Origin: Anaerolineae bacterium
Lineage (GTDB): Bacteria > Chloroflexota > Anaerolineae > Aggregatilineales > Phototrophicaceae
Assembly: GCA_025055175.1 (NCBI GenBank)
Contig: JANWYT010000002.1
Location: forward strand, 248,001 to 312,000
DNA: 64,000 nt
Reading direction: 5' to 3'
Below are positions 24,036 through 32,928 of the stretch, in pieces. The notes under the pieces were generated by a model. That model was given only the letters and a program-made list of their open reading frames with translations. It had not been told where the DNA came from and ran no database searches. The position numbers and the translations under genes are program-made. How positions within the stretch are numbered: position 1 is the stretch's first letter; the number at the start of each line of letters is the position of its first letter.

Positions 24036-25520
24036 TCAGCAACGCAAAATGTAGTTGAAAGCCTTCACGTTATCCGACTCAATTAGCTCCTTGACTTGAT
24101 TGCCAGGGTCGATCGTGAAGACTAGTCGGTTTTGCTCATTGACGAACGTCTCTGGCAAGGTGATGGTCGCGCGGAACGAGACGCCTGTGGCGGGTGGTAG
24201 ACTTTGGATGGAGAAGTCCTGACGCAGCGTGACGTCGCCGGTGCGGACGACGACGTTTTCAACGCGCACTAGGTTAGAGGGCGATGTCTCAAAGCCTTCG
24301 TTGTGGAAGGCAAAATCAATCGTGATACGCCGACGACAGCGGCCAAGCTCTTCCGAGAAGGATGGATCGCGGGCAAACATCAGGTTGAGGTTACGGTAAT
24401 CTTCCTGGCCAGTGCGTGGCATGAAGTAGGAGATAGGCCCTGTATGCGTCAGTTCAGCGCACAACAGGTCGTTGTAGCGTATGCTGGGCAGAATCTCCCA
24501 GGCCATTGGCACGCCATAGGCCACGCCGAGGACAGCCTGCTGAATGTCGTTCACGGGGACGCGCAGGCAGTGAGTGACAGGGACGCGCAGGCGCTGAGGT
24601 TGCGCCGGGTCGATCTGAAAGTTGCCGTAGCCGATGACGTGGAACATTGGGCCTCGGCGCTCCAAGCCCGTGAGTTGGGTATCAAGCAGGTTCTGGTTGG
24701 CAATGATCCCCGAAGCGTAAGCGCCATACTGCACGGTGCAGCTCAAGCTGAAAGTGCTATCAGCTGCCAGTGCGTCGATGTCAGCTTGGTCGTAGAGCAA
24801 TTCGCCACCGCATGTGCTGTAAGGACGCAGCGGCGCGATGTTGACGTTACCCTCTGGGGCAGGGAGCTGCCTGCCGACGGTCAGCGGCTGGCCGTTTGGG
24901 AGCAAGGGGCGGCCACCTGCACTGATGGCCGTGAAGCTAATGCGCGCCACGCCTCCCAGGTTGATTTTGACGGGATCAGAGCCATCTGAAGGGCCGAAGA
25001 CCTGGGCTGCGCCTAGATTGACGAGGTCGAGAAAATCGCCAGGATTCCAAGCCCAGTAGGTGAGGACAGATGAGCCTTGCTGATCGGAGCGAAAGCGCGT
25101 GCCAATGGGTAGATAAAAGCCGACCCAGACGACGGGCGAATTCACATCGACAGCCTGCGCGAGGGGGACGGTGACGTTGCCTACGTCGTCAATCGTCGTA
25201 TCAGTCTTGTGGATGAGACGGGCGTCGGCAGGCGAGCCACCATTCGGGTCTTCGTAGATGACGACGGAGACGGGTTGGCCAGGGACAGCGCGCACGATCT
25301 GGATCGACACTGCGCTGATAGTGACGGGGAAGACGGCTGTCACCTGGCTCAGGTCGAAGCCATTCATGACCAGAGTCGGCTCGCCGATGATCGTCCACGT
25401 CTTGGATTCTGTGCCCTGGCTGTTGCTGATGATAGCTTGAGCCTGTACAGGTTGCTGGAAGGAGATTAAGGCCAGCACACCAACGAACCAGAGAGTGAAA
25501 TTGCGCCTTTGAGTAGTCAT
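24036..25520 (-). CDS. Exported protein with CARDB-like C-terminal domain
   Basis: A 494-residue secreted protein. Signal peptide MTTQRRNFTLWFVGVLALIS...QAQ is followed by a beta-rich N-terminal domain (~35-195) and a middle region with several cysteines (CGGELLYDQADID, FSLSCTVQYGAYASG, VTHCLRVP, NDLLCAELTHTG). The last ~100 residues (HNEGFETSPSNLVRVENVVV, then IDPGNQVKELIESDNVKAFN) match the CARDB adhesion-like fold with its E-x-N-E-x-D/N ending. Probably a surface or matrix protein. ATG at 25520 follows AGGA. Function not recognised. Confidence 0.6.
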   Translation of the reverse strand: MTTQRRNFTLWFVGVLALISFQQPVQAQAIISNSQGTESKTWTIIGEPTLVMNGFDLSQVTAVFPVTISAVSIQIVRAVPGQPVSVVIYEDPNGGSPADARLIHKTDTTIDDVGNVTVPLAQAVDVNSPVVWVGFYLPIGTRFRSDQQGSSVLTYWAWNPGDFLDLVNLGAAQVFGPSDGSDPVKINLGGVARISFTAISAGGRPLLPNGQPLTVGRQLPAPEGNVNIAPLRPYSTCGGELLYDQADIDALAADSTFSLSCTVQYGAYASGIIANQNLLDTQLTGLERRGPMFHVIGYGNFQIDPAQPQRLRVPVTHCLRVPVNDIQQAVLGVAYGVPMAWEILPSIRYNDLLCAELTHTGPISYFMPRTGQEDYRNLNLMFARDPSFSEELGRCRRRITIDFAFHNEGFETSPSNLVRVENVVVRTGDVTLRQDFSIQSLPPATGVSFRATITLPETFVNEQNRLVFTIDPGNQVKELIESDNVKAFNYILRC

Positions 25521-25682
25521 AATTTGTCCTACCGTTGCGGCATGAATCAGCGATGTGGGCCGTATTGTAGGGGCAAACAGTGAGCTGGGTCAAGCGAAAT
25601 CACGGCTATGCTTCATTTGGCCTATGCGTCGCTCAGGCACGGGCCTATAATCGGCTGCGACAACACGCGACGGAGATGAGTG

Positions 25683-26018
25683 ATGAATGAGATCATTTTG
25701 CTGGCGGTGGTGATGGCTCTGGGCCTGTCAGCTTATTGGGCGATGGTGTTGTTTCCACGTCAGCGTGATTTCACCAAACGTCAGCAGATGGCCCGCGAGC
25801 TGGCCAAAGGGGATGAAGTTATCACCTACGGCGGCTTGATCGGCAAAGTCGTCAAGATTGACTCGGAACGCGGGATAGCGTTGATCGAAATCAGCGAAGG
25901 CGTGCAGGTGAGGATGGTGATTGCTTCGCTCATGCAGCGCTATGATCCTGATGAAATTGCCAAGAATGCGCGGATGGGCCAACCTGCTGCGGAACAGCAG
26001 CAGGACGTGACCCTATAG
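25683..26018 (+). CDS. yajC: Preprotein translocase subunit YajC
   Basis: A 111-residue protein with one N-terminal membrane helix (IILLAVVMALGLSAYWAMVL) and the YajC core (LAKGDEVITYGGLIGKVVKI). It associates with SecDF at the Sec translocon. A GTG at 25680 precedes the ATG; the ATG at 25683 has GGAG 7 bases upstream. The order yajC-secD-secF is conserved in many bacteria and supports the call. A -10-like TATAAT lies at 25646-25651. Confidence 0.92.
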   Translation: MNEIILLAVVMALGLSAYWAMVLFPRQRDFTKRQQMARELAKGDEVITYGGLIGKVVKIDSERGIALIEISEGVQVRMVIASLMQRYDPDEIAKNARMGQPAAEQQQDVTL

Positions 26019-26048
26019 CGAAGTCTACGTCGCCCAACAACGAGAGGG

Positions 26049-27542
26049 ATGCACAAGGTGGCCAATCGTAACGCGCAATGGTTACTCGTGATCGTCTTGC
26101 TGACGATCTTCAGCGTTTATGTGGCACTGCCCGCAGAAGTGAAGGGGGTGACGCCCTCTGATCCTATCTGCGAGGAATACGCCAAAGATATTCGCGCAGA
26201 TACGCGCGGCGTGCGCTGCACAGAGAGTATCATCATCGATCTGAACAGCGACTTCAATCCAGAGCTGAACATTCGCGTCACTTCTAGCCTAGGCCTTGAC
26301 CTGGTAGGCGGCTTGCGCATCCTGCTTGAAGCCGATGCCCCAGCAGATAGCTACACGCTGGCTGATCTGCGCGAGACGGCCAACAACGTAAGTCGGCGCG
26401 TCAATGGCTTGGGCTTGGCTGAAGCGACAGTCCAAGTCCAGGGCAGCAATCGCATCTTGGTTGAACTGCCTGGTGTGCGCGACCGTCAGCAGGCCGTGGA
26501 TACCATCCAGCAGACGGCGCTGCTGGAGTTCGTTGATTTCTCTGGCCTGAACGGCAGTCAATTTCAGGGCCAGCGCATTCTGACGACAGAACAGCTGCGT
26601 CGTTCCAGCCCTGAAGCCCTGGCTGACCACATTGGCAATCCTAACGACGGTAACCGCCCCTTCCAGACGGCTTTCACGGGCGCTATCTTGCAAGCCGCCA
26701 GCGCGCAGTTTGCTTCGACAGGTGGGCCGACCGCTGAGTGGTTCATCGCGTTCCAGATCAAGCCGGAATTTGCAGCCGACTTTGCCCGATTCACGGGGCA
26801 GCGCGTGGGCCAGCCGATGGCGATTGTGCTGGACGGCGTCGTCATCTCAGCACCGACGATCCAAGCAGAACTCTCTGAGTCAGGCATTATCACAGGCAAC
26901 TTCAGCCAGGCAGAGGCCACAACGCTGGCTCTGCAACTGCGCAGCGGCGCGCTGCCCATCCCGCTCAAGGTGGCGACGGCAGAGGAAGTTGGTGCGACGT
27001 TGGGGCAGCAATCGGTGGCGCGCAGCGTCCAGGCTGGCGTGATCGGCGTGGTGGTCGTCCTGCTGTTCATGCTCACCTACTACCGCCTGCCAGGCTTAGC
27101 AGCTGATCTGGCACTCATCGTCTTCATTGCGCTCAATCTAGCTATCTTCAAGCTGCTGCCTGTCACCCTGACCCTGGCCGCCATCACTGGCTTTTTGATC
27201 TCCATCGGCACAGCCGTCGATGGCAATATCTTGATCTTTGAGCGCATTAAAGAAGAGCTGCGAGGGGGCAGAAAGTTGGACGAAGCGCTGGAGATGGGCT
27301 TCAACCGCGCCTGGACATCAATCCGCGACTCGAACACCTCGACGATTATCATTTGCGGCATTCTGTTCTTGTTTGGTCAGACACCAGGCGCAAGTATCGT
27401 CAGCGGCTTTGCAGTGACGCTAGCTCTGGGCCTAGTCCTCAACCTGTTCACGGCAGTTATCGTGACCCGTACCTTCCTTTACTTCCTCACGCGCTTGTTC
27501 CACAAAGCAGCTAGCGAGCGCGTCTGGCTGATGGGCGTCTAG
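26049..27542 (+). CDS. secD: Protein translocase subunit SecD
   Basis: SecD uses the proton gradient to pull exported proteins through SecYEG. The 497-residue protein has an N-terminal helix, the P1 head region opening with SLGLDLVGGLRILLEAD, the P1 base (VTVQ-type strands ATVQVQGSNRILVELPGV) and six C-terminal RND-type helices with GTAVDGNILIFERIKEEL, the conserved motif of the family. The head domain is compact, as in other gram-positive-like lineages. It starts 30 bases after yajC and is followed by secF after 27 bases. Confidence 0.94.
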   Translation: MHKVANRNAQWLLVIVLLTIFSVYVALPAEVKGVTPSDPICEEYAKDIRADTRGVRCTESIIIDLNSDFNPELNIRVTSSLGLDLVGGLRILLEADAPADSYTLADLRETANNVSRRVNGLGLAEATVQVQGSNRILVELPGVRDRQQAVDTIQQTALLEFVDFSGLNGSQFQGQRILTTEQLRRSSPEALADHIGNPNDGNRPFQTAFTGAILQAASAQFASTGGPTAEWFIAFQIKPEFAADFARFTGQRVGQPMAIVLDGVVISAPTIQAELSESGIITGNFSQAEATTLALQLRSGALPIPLKVATAEEVGATLGQQSVARSVQAGVIGVVVVLLFMLTYYRLPGLAADLALIVFIALNLAIFKLLPVTLTLAAITGFLISIGTAVDGNILIFERIKEELRGGRKLDEALEMGFNRAWTSIRDSNTSTIIICGILFLFGQTPGASIVSGFAVTLALGLVLNLFTAVIVTRTFLYFLTRLFHKAASERVWLMGV

Positions 27543-27569
27543 GCGACAATCTCTCGGAGAGCATAAGGC

Positions 27570-28604
27570 ATGGAAAACAACACTATCTTGACGATTGTCG
27601 TGTCGCTAACTTCGCTGGCCATCCTGGCCTTCGCTTTCCTGACGCGGAAGCGCGTGGGTTTGTTCGATTTAGTAGAGAATCGCCGAATGTTCTTCCTCAT
27701 CTCGGTGGGCATTATTGCGCCAGGCCTGCTGGTGATGGGCTATTCGACGGTGACGACAGGTGCGCCTTTTCGCCTGAGTATTGACTTCGTAGGCGGCAGT
27801 ATTTACGACCTAACTTTCACAAGCGACGGAGCAGACGAAGCAGCTATCCGCCAGGTCTTCAGCGCGCAGGGCGATAGCAACGTCATCATCCAACGGGTCG
27901 GCGGCCCAACTAGCAACCGTTGGTCGGTGCGCGGCTCATTTTTGGATGATGATCGCGTGACGCAGATTGTCGAAGATCTCAACGAAATCGCTCCGCTGGA
28001 TCGTGAACGCTTCCAGCAGCAGTCTGTTTCCCCCACGGTAGGTGAAGAAGTGACGCGCGCCGCGTTCTTCGCGACGGCGGTCGTCTCAGTAGTCGTGACG
28101 GGTTTCATGGTGATCGCCTTTCGTCAGATACCACGCGCTTTCCGCTATGGTGTATGCGCCGTGACAGCAATGGTGCATGACATTTTAGTGGTCATGGGCG
28201 TGCAGTCGCTCATGGGCTTGCTGCTGGGTTGGGAGGTTGATGCGCTCTTCTTGACGGCGGTGCTGACGGTGGTTGGCTTTTCGGTGCAGGACACCATTGT
28301 CTTGTTTGACCGTATCCGTGAGAACATCCCACTGCACCTGGGCGAGCCTTACGAGACTATCGTCAACCGCAGCATTTGGGAATCAATCCACCGTTCGCTG
28401 GCGACGCAATTGAACGCCTTCTTCATCATGATCGCCATCCTGCTGTTCGGTGGCGAAACGATACAGCAGTTCATCTTTATCTTGTTCGTTGGTCTGCTGA
28501 CGGGCAGCTATTCGTCGATCTTCACAGCTGTGCCCCTGCTCGTGGCCTGGGAGAAGGGCGAAATTCCCTTCTTGAAGCAGCCTGCCCAACTAGCGACGAC
28601 TTAG
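27570..28604 (+). CDS. secF: Protein translocase subunit SecF
   Basis: Partner of SecD; 344 residues. It has an N-terminal extra helix before the usual start (NTILTIVVSLTSLAILAFAF), then the SecF core RLSIDFVGGSIYDLTF, a short periplasmic domain and the late helices with VVGFSVQDTIVLFDRIREN and the LNAFFIMIAILLFGGETIQQF segment. The D-T-x-x-x-F-D-R-x-R-E motif is intact. The ATG is preceded by GGAG-like CGGAGAG. The downstream alcohol dehydrogenase begins 15 bases later. Confidence 0.94.
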   Translation: MENNTILTIVVSLTSLAILAFAFLTRKRVGLFDLVENRRMFFLISVGIIAPGLLVMGYSTVTTGAPFRLSIDFVGGSIYDLTFTSDGADEAAIRQVFSAQGDSNVIIQRVGGPTSNRWSVRGSFLDDDRVTQIVEDLNEIAPLDRERFQQQSVSPTVGEEVTRAAFFATAVVSVVVTGFMVIAFRQIPRAFRYGVCAVTAMVHDILVVMGVQSLMGLLLGWEVDALFLTAVLTVVGFSVQDTIVLFDRIRENIPLHLGEPYETIVNRSIWESIHRSLATQLNAFFIMIAILLFGGETIQQFIFILFVGLLTGSYSSIFTAVPLLVAWEKGEIPFLKQPAQLATT

Positions 28605-28619
28605 GCAGGAGCGAGAGCT

Positions 28620-29564
28620 GTGCGCGCCTTAGTCTTCGATGGTGAACTTCGCTTGACTGATATTCCCACGCCTGTGCTTCAGCAGGGCCAGGCCTTGCTC
28701 AAGATGCGACGCGGCGGCATTTGCAACACAGACCTGGAGCTGACGCGCGGCTACATGGGCTTCTCTGGCGTTTTGGGCCACGAATTCGTAGCAGAGGTGG
28801 TAGAAGGGCCGAGTGAGTGGCTGGGTCAGCGCGTGGTTGGAGAGATCAACATCGCGGATGGAGACTGCGACATGTGCCGTCTTGGTGTGCCAAGCCAATG
28901 TCGTCATCGCGCTACGGTGGGGATCAACGGCCATCAAGGCGCGTTTGCAGAGTACATGGCCTTGACCACGCGCAATCTGTACGCTGTGCCTGACGAGGTC
29001 TCAGACGATCAGGCAGTCTTCGTCGAGCCTTTAGCAGCAGCTTTGCAAATCTTGGAAGCAGTGCATGTCTCGCCACGCGACAGAGTGGTCGTAATAGGGG
29101 CGGGCAAGCTGGGCTTGTTGTCTGCCCAAGTCCTGCGCTTGACGGGCGCCGAGGTACAGGTCGTAGTACGCAGCGATCACGCTCTGCCACTGCTGAACAA
29201 ATGGAGGTTGCCCGCGCTGCGCGCCGACGACCTGCCTGTCAATCAGGCCGATGTTGTGGTGGACTGCACTGGCAACGCAGCAGGCTTCGCTGCGGCGCTC
29301 GACTTAGTGAAACCGCGCGGTACTCTTGTCCTCAAGAGTACCTATGCTGATCTGCCACAAGCCAATCTGACGCGCGTGGTGGTGGACGAAGTGCGCGTCA
29401 TCGGCAGCCGCTGTGGGCCGTTTGCGGCAGCACTGAGCTTGCTGCGCCAGGGTCTGATCGACACCCAAGCGATGATCGCGATGCGCTATCCTTTCGAGCA
29501 GGCGCTCAGCGCCTTTGATCGCGCTTTTCAACCCGGTACGCTCAAGGTGTTGTTGGACTTTTAA
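28620..29564 (+). CDS. Zinc-dependent medium-chain alcohol dehydrogenase
   Basis: A 314-residue MDR-family oxidoreductase. Catalytic zinc ligands are in RRGGICNTDLELT and VLGHEFVAEV; a structural-zinc cluster DCDMCRLGVPSQCRHR has three of the usual four cysteines. The Rossmann motif is VVVIGAGKLGLLSAQVLRL. Such enzymes oxidise secondary alcohols or polyols with NAD(P). GTG start at 28620, with AGGAG 9 bases upstream. It is short for the family (usual 340-360), mainly in the first domain. Likely cotranscribed with secDF, without evident link. Substrate unknown. Confidence 0.85.
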   Translation: MRALVFDGELRLTDIPTPVLQQGQALLKMRRGGICNTDLELTRGYMGFSGVLGHEFVAEVVEGPSEWLGQRVVGEINIADGDCDMCRLGVPSQCRHRATVGINGHQGAFAEYMALTTRNLYAVPDEVSDDQAVFVEPLAAALQILEAVHVSPRDRVVVIGAGKLGLLSAQVLRLTGAEVQVVVRSDHALPLLNKWRLPALRADDLPVNQADVVVDCTGNAAGFAAALDLVKPRGTLVLKSTYADLPQANLTRVVVDEVRVIGSRCGPFAAALSLLRQGLIDTQAMIAMRYPFEQALSAFDRAFQPGTLKVLLDF

Positions 29565-29566
29565 GC

Positions 29567-30769
29567 TCAGACTTTGGCCAGAGGGATGCAGAAGTAGAAG
29601 GTCGAGCCAACATCGACTTGGCTCTCCAACCAAATGCGTCCCCCGTGAGCCTCGATGATGTGCTTGCAGATGGTCAAGCCCAGGCCTGTCCCACGCGCGA
29701 CGTCTTCGGTGGTCGGCACGCGGAAGAACTTCTGAAACATACGCTTTTGGTGTTCTTGCGGAATGCCGTAGCCTGTGTCTTTGACGCTGACTTCGATGAA
29801 TTCATCCTCGTCGTCGCCAGAGACGATCCGCGTGCCGATGGCAACCTGCCCGCGTGGACGATTGTATTTGATGGCGTTGGTGAGCAGATTGAGCAGAACT
29901 TGCTTGATCTTGCCCCGATCAGCCTCAGCAATCAGGTCGGTTTCTTCGGCTTGGATGGTAATTTCTTTGGCTTGTGCTTGTGATGACACTACATCTATGC
30001 TCTCATCGATCAGTTCATAGATGCCGAAGTGATCGACGTTGAGGTTGGAGCGTCCTGACTCTAGGCGCGCCAAATCGAGGAAGTCGTTGGTCATTTCGAT
30101 CAGGCGATCTGTTTCGCCTTGCAAGCGATTGATGATAGAGTCGCGCGTCGTGGCGGGTAAATCGCTGCGTTTGAGCAGCGTTGTGCTAGCCTTAAGGGCC
30201 ATGAGCGGTGTACGCAGCTCATGCACCAATTCTGCGATGAAATCGCTCTGTTGAAAGAGGCGAGCTGTTTCGATGGCGATAGCTGCTTGGCTGGCGAGGG
30301 TGCGTAAGGTGTTGATGTCTTCGTCGCTGAAATCGGCTTGGCCGAGCTTGTTGACGGCCTGAACGACTCCGATCGTCTGCTTGTGAGAGATCATGGGTAC
30401 GCCGAGCAGATTGCGGGTGCGGAACTGGATGCGCGTATCGACGCCCTGGAAGTGCGTACCGCTCTGGGCGACATCGCGAATGACGCGCGGCTCACCGTGC
30501 GTAGCGATCCAGCCAGCGATGCTACCTTCCAGCGGTACGATGATCTCTTCCATCTCGATTGGTTTGATGTTGGTGGACATAGCGAAGCGTAACTGGCGCT
30601 GCCCACCAGTCTCATCCAAGAGCAGGATCGCGGCGGCTTCCGTGTTGATGAGTTCTTTAGCTGCAAAACAAATTTTGCGCAGCAGCGATTGTTGATCGTA
30701 GGTGGTGTTGAGCTGTTGGATAATCTCAAAGATGCGCTTGTAGTCTTGAGCGGGTCGTGATACTTCCAT
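29567..30769 (-). CDS. GAF-domain sensor histidine kinase
   Basis: A 400-residue cytoplasmic kinase. Residues ~15-165 form a GAF domain (EAAAILLLDETGGQRQLRFA, FQGVDTRIQFRTRNLLGVPM) that usually binds a small ligand. Next come the dimerisation helix with ELVHELRTPLMALKAS (phosphorylated His) and the HATPase with NLLTNAIKYNRPRG (N box), VKDTGYGIP (G1) and GTGLGLTICKHIIEAHGG. No membrane helix. Start 30769 is preferred since GAGGT precedes it and the upstream frame to 30850 overlaps the sirtuin gene. It is 31 bases after that gene, on the same strand. Confidence 0.88.
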   Translation of the reverse strand: MEVSRPAQDYKRIFEIIQQLNTTYDQQSLLRKICFAAKELINTEAAAILLLDETGGQRQLRFAMSTNIKPIEMEEIIVPLEGSIAGWIATHGEPRVIRDVAQSGTHFQGVDTRIQFRTRNLLGVPMISHKQTIGVVQAVNKLGQADFSDEDINTLRTLASQAAIAIETARLFQQSDFIAELVHELRTPLMALKASTTLLKRSDLPATTRDSIINRLQGETDRLIEMTNDFLDLARLESGRSNLNVDHFGIYELIDESIDVVSSQAQAKEITIQAEETDLIAEADRGKIKQVLLNLLTNAIKYNRPRGQVAIGTRIVSGDDEDEFIEVSVKDTGYGIPQEHQKRMFQKFFRVPTTEDVARGTGLGLTICKHIIEAHGGRIWLESQVDVGSTFYFCIPLAKV

Positions 30770-30800
30770 AAGACCTCGTCTGTCCTGGCCGAGGACGAGA

Positions 30801-31577
30801 TTAGAGCGTGCTGTAGACGCTGAGGATGGCAGGGAGGACAAGAGAAGCATCGTCGTGAATGACTAGGTCAGCCACTTCGTCAAGATGAGTCACCTCAAAG
30901 TTCACGATGATGAGTTTGCCACCACTGCGCTTGGTGAGCCAGGGAAGATCACTGGCCGGAGCGACTTCTAGCGATGAGCCGATGACGATCATCAGGTCAG
31001 CTTTTTTTGCTGCGTCTTGCGCACCCTGGAGCTGACGAATGGGCAGTTGCTCGCCGAAGAGGATGACGTTGGGCTTGAGGACACCACCGCACTCTTGGCA
31101 CAGTGGGACAACGCCATCATGCATGTAGCGTCCTAGTATAGTTTGAGCCGAATAGAGTTTGAAACACTGAATGCAGGTGGCCTCACGCAAGTGACCATGC
31201 AGTTCATAAACCTGCTGGTTACCTGCGCGATGATGGAGCATGTCAATATTTTGGGTGATGACGCTGTGGAGCTTGCCGAGTGCTTCAAGGCGGGTGAGCG
31301 CTAGGTGGGCCGCATTGGGCTGGGCTGCAAGGATGGTGCGGGCTAGAGGCCTGACCCAATCGTAGAAAGCCTGCGGATTCTGGCGAAAGCCAAAAATACT
31401 GGCTACACTCATCGGATCAGCGTGAGTCCACAGGCCTGACGTGGGGCTGCGAAAATCCGGAATACCAGAAGGCGTGCTGATGCCTGCGCCAGTGAAGGCT
31501 ACAATTCGCTGTGCGGCCTGGATGAGTCGCGCTGCTTGGGCGATTTGTTCCGCTGAAGCCATACAGTTGGTACTCAT
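30801..31577 (-). CDS. NAD-dependent protein deacylase (sirtuin)
   Basis: A 258-residue Sir2-family enzyme that removes acyl groups from lysines using NAD. The Rossmann part has FTGAGISTPSGIPDFRS; the NAD/ribose site TQNIDMLHHRAG and catalytic His in YELHGHLREA follow; the zinc module holds two CxxC pairs (CIQC and CQEC). PNVILFGEQLP is the usual next motif. An alternative start is at 31562. It begins one base after the receiver-ATPase gene ends, so the two are very likely translated from one message, together with the kinase downstream. Confidence 0.92.
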   Translation of the reverse strand: MSTNCMASAEQIAQAARLIQAAQRIVAFTGAGISTPSGIPDFRSPTSGLWTHADPMSVASIFGFRQNPQAFYDWVRPLARTILAAQPNAAHLALTRLEALGKLHSVITQNIDMLHHRAGNQQVYELHGHLREATCIQCFKLYSAQTILGRYMHDGVVPLCQECGGVLKPNVILFGEQLPIRQLQGAQDAAKKADLMIVIGSSLEVAPASDLPWLTKRSGGKLIIVNFEVTHLDEVADLVIHDDASLVLPAILSVYSTL

Positions 31578-31578
31578 C

Positions 31579-32763
31579 TCAGGTGGTCAACTGGCCACCT
31601 GCCAGTGGTCTCACGCGCGCCCGCAGTTCTTCTGCAAGTTTGACCATCTGCCCAGCGACGATGGAACTAGGCTGGAGCAGCACAATAGGTACTTTGCTTT
31701 CGATAGCCTGGAAGGCCAGTTCTGGTGCTGGTGAGATGATCGCTTTGAGTTCGCGCCCTACGATTGCCTCGGCGTCATGCCAGGAAGTTTGTAGACTGGA
31801 TTGAGCGCGGTTGAGGACGGCGATGTTGATCTTGCCCCCAGAGCCTTCTTCATCCAAGAATTTGACTAACTCACGTGCGATGCTCAGCGCCACTGCGTTT
31901 GGCTCAACGACGACCACCAGCTTATCCATCTCGTTGTGCAGCTTGGCTACGTAGGGATTGAAGCCGCTGCCCAAGTCAAAGACGGCAAGCTTGGAGATAG
32001 CGCGTAGTTGACGAACAATGGTGAGGGCGTTCTCTAGGTTGGGCGCGGCAAGCATGTCGCGCGGGTTAATCGATGAAGCAATCAGGCGCAAGCCGCTCTG
32101 ATGAGTTGAGATGGCATTTTCGACGACCTGGGCGTTTAGCTCTGCGGTAGGCAGAGCCATGAGTTTGCTCATGCTCTGGGTACGAATCATGCCCAGAGCA
32201 ACTCCTATGCTCCCCTGCCCAAGCCGAAAGTCAGCCAGTACCGGGTTATCGCCAGCGTTCACGGCGGCAGCGGCGATGTTGATGGCAACTGTCGTCGTTC
32301 CAACGCCGCCCTTGGCACCAACGACGCCAATCGTCAGTCCGCGAGTTTTGAGGTTATCAGATGGCAAAGGAGGGGCGGTCTCTTGTTTGGCGGCGCGGCG
32401 CGCCAAGATAGCCTTGACGCGCGAGGCTAATTCTGCCGGATGAGTAGGTTTGGTGAGATAGTCGTCAGCGCCAGCTTCAAAGCCTTTGACCTTATCATCG
32501 ATGAGCGTCTTGGCCGTAAACATGATAATAGCGATGTCAGAAGTGCGCTCATTGGTGCGTAAGCGACGACAAACTTCCAAGCCATTCATATCCGGCATCA
32601 TGACATCCAGAATAATCAGGTTGGGTTGTTCTTTTTCGGCTTTGACCAGAGCTTGCGAGCCAGAATTGGCTGCCGAGACCTCATATCCATGCCGTTGGAG
32701 CATTAAGCCAATCAGTTTAAGGCTGTCAATGTCGTCGTCGACGATAAGAATTTTTTCGGCCAT
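31579..32763 (-). CDS. Response regulator receiver fused to MinD/CpaE-like ATPase
   Basis: A 394-residue fusion. Residues ~1-125 are a receiver domain with the acidic pocket ILIVDDD, the phospho-acceptor in IILDVMMPD and the conserved Lys in DDYLTKPTHP. Residues ~145-385 are a ParA/MinD-type ATPase: deviant Walker A VGAKGGVGTTTVAI, switch region with VFDLGSGFNP. This matches CpaE/TadZ-type proteins that place pilus machinery, but no tad or pilus gene is nearby. The ATG at 32763 is chosen, with AAGG 9 bases upstream. Operon order: this gene, sirtuin, histidine kinase. Confidence 0.85.
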   Translation of the reverse strand: MAEKILIVDDDIDSLKLIGLMLQRHGYEVSAANSGSQALVKAEKEQPNLIILDVMMPDMNGLEVCRRLRTNERTSDIAIIMFTAKTLIDDKVKGFEAGADDYLTKPTHPAELASRVKAILARRAAKQETAPPLPSDNLKTRGLTIGVVGAKGGVGTTTVAINIAAAAVNAGDNPVLADFRLGQGSIGVALGMIRTQSMSKLMALPTAELNAQVVENAISTHQSGLRLIASSINPRDMLAAPNLENALTIVRQLRAISKLAVFDLGSGFNPYVAKLHNEMDKLVVVVEPNAVALSIARELVKFLDEEGSGGKINIAVLNRAQSSLQTSWHDAEAIVGRELKAIISPAPELAFQAIESKVPIVLLQPSSIVAGQMVKLAEELRARVRPLAGGQLTT

Positions 32764-32859
32764 CGTTCTCACGCCTTGAGTGCTTGTCTACATTAAAAAG
32801 TCTAACATGGATTGCTGAGGGGCGCAAGCAAAGGCCATTTGGCGTTATGGAAAGCTAAC

Positions 32860-32889
32860 TTGCTTAACCACTCATCAATCGTTTATAAT
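32860..32889 (+). promoter_or_regulatory. Promoter of the plus-strand histidine kinase gene
   Basis: TTGCTT (32860-32865), 18-base spacer, and perfect TATAAT (32884-32889), about 40 bases before the ATG at 32929. It lies in the divergent region between the receiver-ATPase and histidine-kinase genes. Confidence 0.65.
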
Positions 32890-32928
32890 GTCGTCAAGCT
32901 GCTGACATCGTTTGGCATTGGGGTCGCC

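Noticed and set aside
24303-24989. 228-codon open frame opposite the exported CARDB-like gene
   Set aside because: Composition is that of an antisense shadow, there is no ribosome site or motif, and the opposite gene has a signal peptide and recognisable fold.
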